From Ctena decussata (Eukaryota; Mollusca; Bivalvia; Lucinida; Lucinidae): DNA of 64,000 nucleotides. Below, piece by piece: positions 63,821 through 64,000 of this stretch. The DNA is taken from the NCBI GenBank assembly GCA_963989385.1, contig OZ022500.1, forward strand, positions 113,191,842-113,255,841, read 5' to 3'. A program made the translations under genes and the position numbers. The notes under the pieces are model-generated. The model made no database searches, was not told the DNA's origin, and saw only the letters and a program-made list of their open reading frames with translations. How positions within the stretch are numbered: the first letter of the stretch is position 1; every line of letters begins with the position of its first letter.

Positions 63821-63863
63821 GTAAGATCAAACATTGTTCAAGTGTGATGAAACAGAGATGAAA

Positions 63864-64000
63864 TGAGCCGCGACACGAGAAAACCAACAATGTGGTTGTG
63901 CGGACAGCCCAGACTCAGATCAGCCTGGGCATCCGCCCAATCTGATCAGAGTCTTCGCTGTCCGCATAGATGTAGCTTAGACCCTTAGCTATCATTTAAG
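63864..64000. repeat. MITE, M1 family, cut by the window end
   Basis: Begins TGAGCCGCGACACGAGAAAA and runs through GATCAGCCTGGGCATCCGCC to the end of the window, 43 bp after the PAN 26 donor. Confidence 0.8.

Noticed and set aside
1..64000. Autonomous LINE, LTR or Helitron coding sequence
   Set aside because: I found no reverse transcriptase, integrase or Rep-Helicase frame on either strand. All mobile DNA here appears non-autonomous apart from the BED relic.
1..64000. Prokaryotic operon features (RBS, terminators, riboswitches)
   Set aside because: GT/AG introns, SINEs and MITEs show a metazoan nuclear origin, so hairpins were treated as repeat structure.

Overview
The window is metazoan nuclear DNA, most likely from a bivalve mollusc. 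The reasons are: small coding exons with GT/AG introns; several tRNA-derived SINEs; many short palindromic MITEs; and many pearl/Helentron-like elements, which carry a 5' hairpin, a GTCC/GTCT microsatellite, 150-160 bp internal tandem repeats and a 3' stem-loop. The species call is an inference.

The main gene lies on the + strand and runs off both ends of the window. I place 29 exons, of which 26 each encode one complete PAN/apple domain of 76-87 codons. Three more encode a single DOMON domain between PAN domains 23 and 24. Every PAN exon starts and ends in phase 1 and is an exact multiple of three, so the array reads as one open frame of 2,273 codons with no start, signal peptide, anchor or stop in view. 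PAN domains normally have six cysteines paired 1-6, 2-5 and 3-4. Here 21 domains keep at least those six (one has eight), and five lack both Cys1 and Cys6. None lacks only one of the pair. The product looks like a very large extracellular, disulfide-rich adhesion or recognition protein with one possible haem- or sugar-binding module.

A second gene, an intronless SLC16-like major facilitator transporter of 513 residues, lies antisense inside the intron between PAN exons 7 and 8 (19574-21115). A BED zinc-finger relic of a transposase-like gene, with one in-frame stop, lies at 55342-55689. A possible decayed PAN exon lies at about 59373.

The rest is mostly mobile DNA with a readable insertion history. 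1321-5423 is a pearl-like element split by a long-TIR element rich in GTCGCCGA words, which is split by another pearl-like element. 10841-15608 is one pearl-like element containing three others. 27721-30930 holds one inside another. 51361-54281 holds one inside another and abuts a deleted sister copy whose end forms the splice acceptor region of PAN exon 24. 60500-63243 is a hAT-like element carrying a pearl-like insertion. SINEs with clear target duplications sit inside MITEs at 36932 and 44189, and a pogo-like MITE sits inside an antisense SINE at 59513.

Region by region: 1-11 kb holds PAN 1-6. 11-31 kb is repeat-rich, with PAN 7-9 and the transporter. 31-45.5 kb is the dense part, with PAN 10-23. 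45.5-50.4 kb holds repeats and the DOMON exons. 50.4-64 kb is repeat-rich with PAN 24-26.
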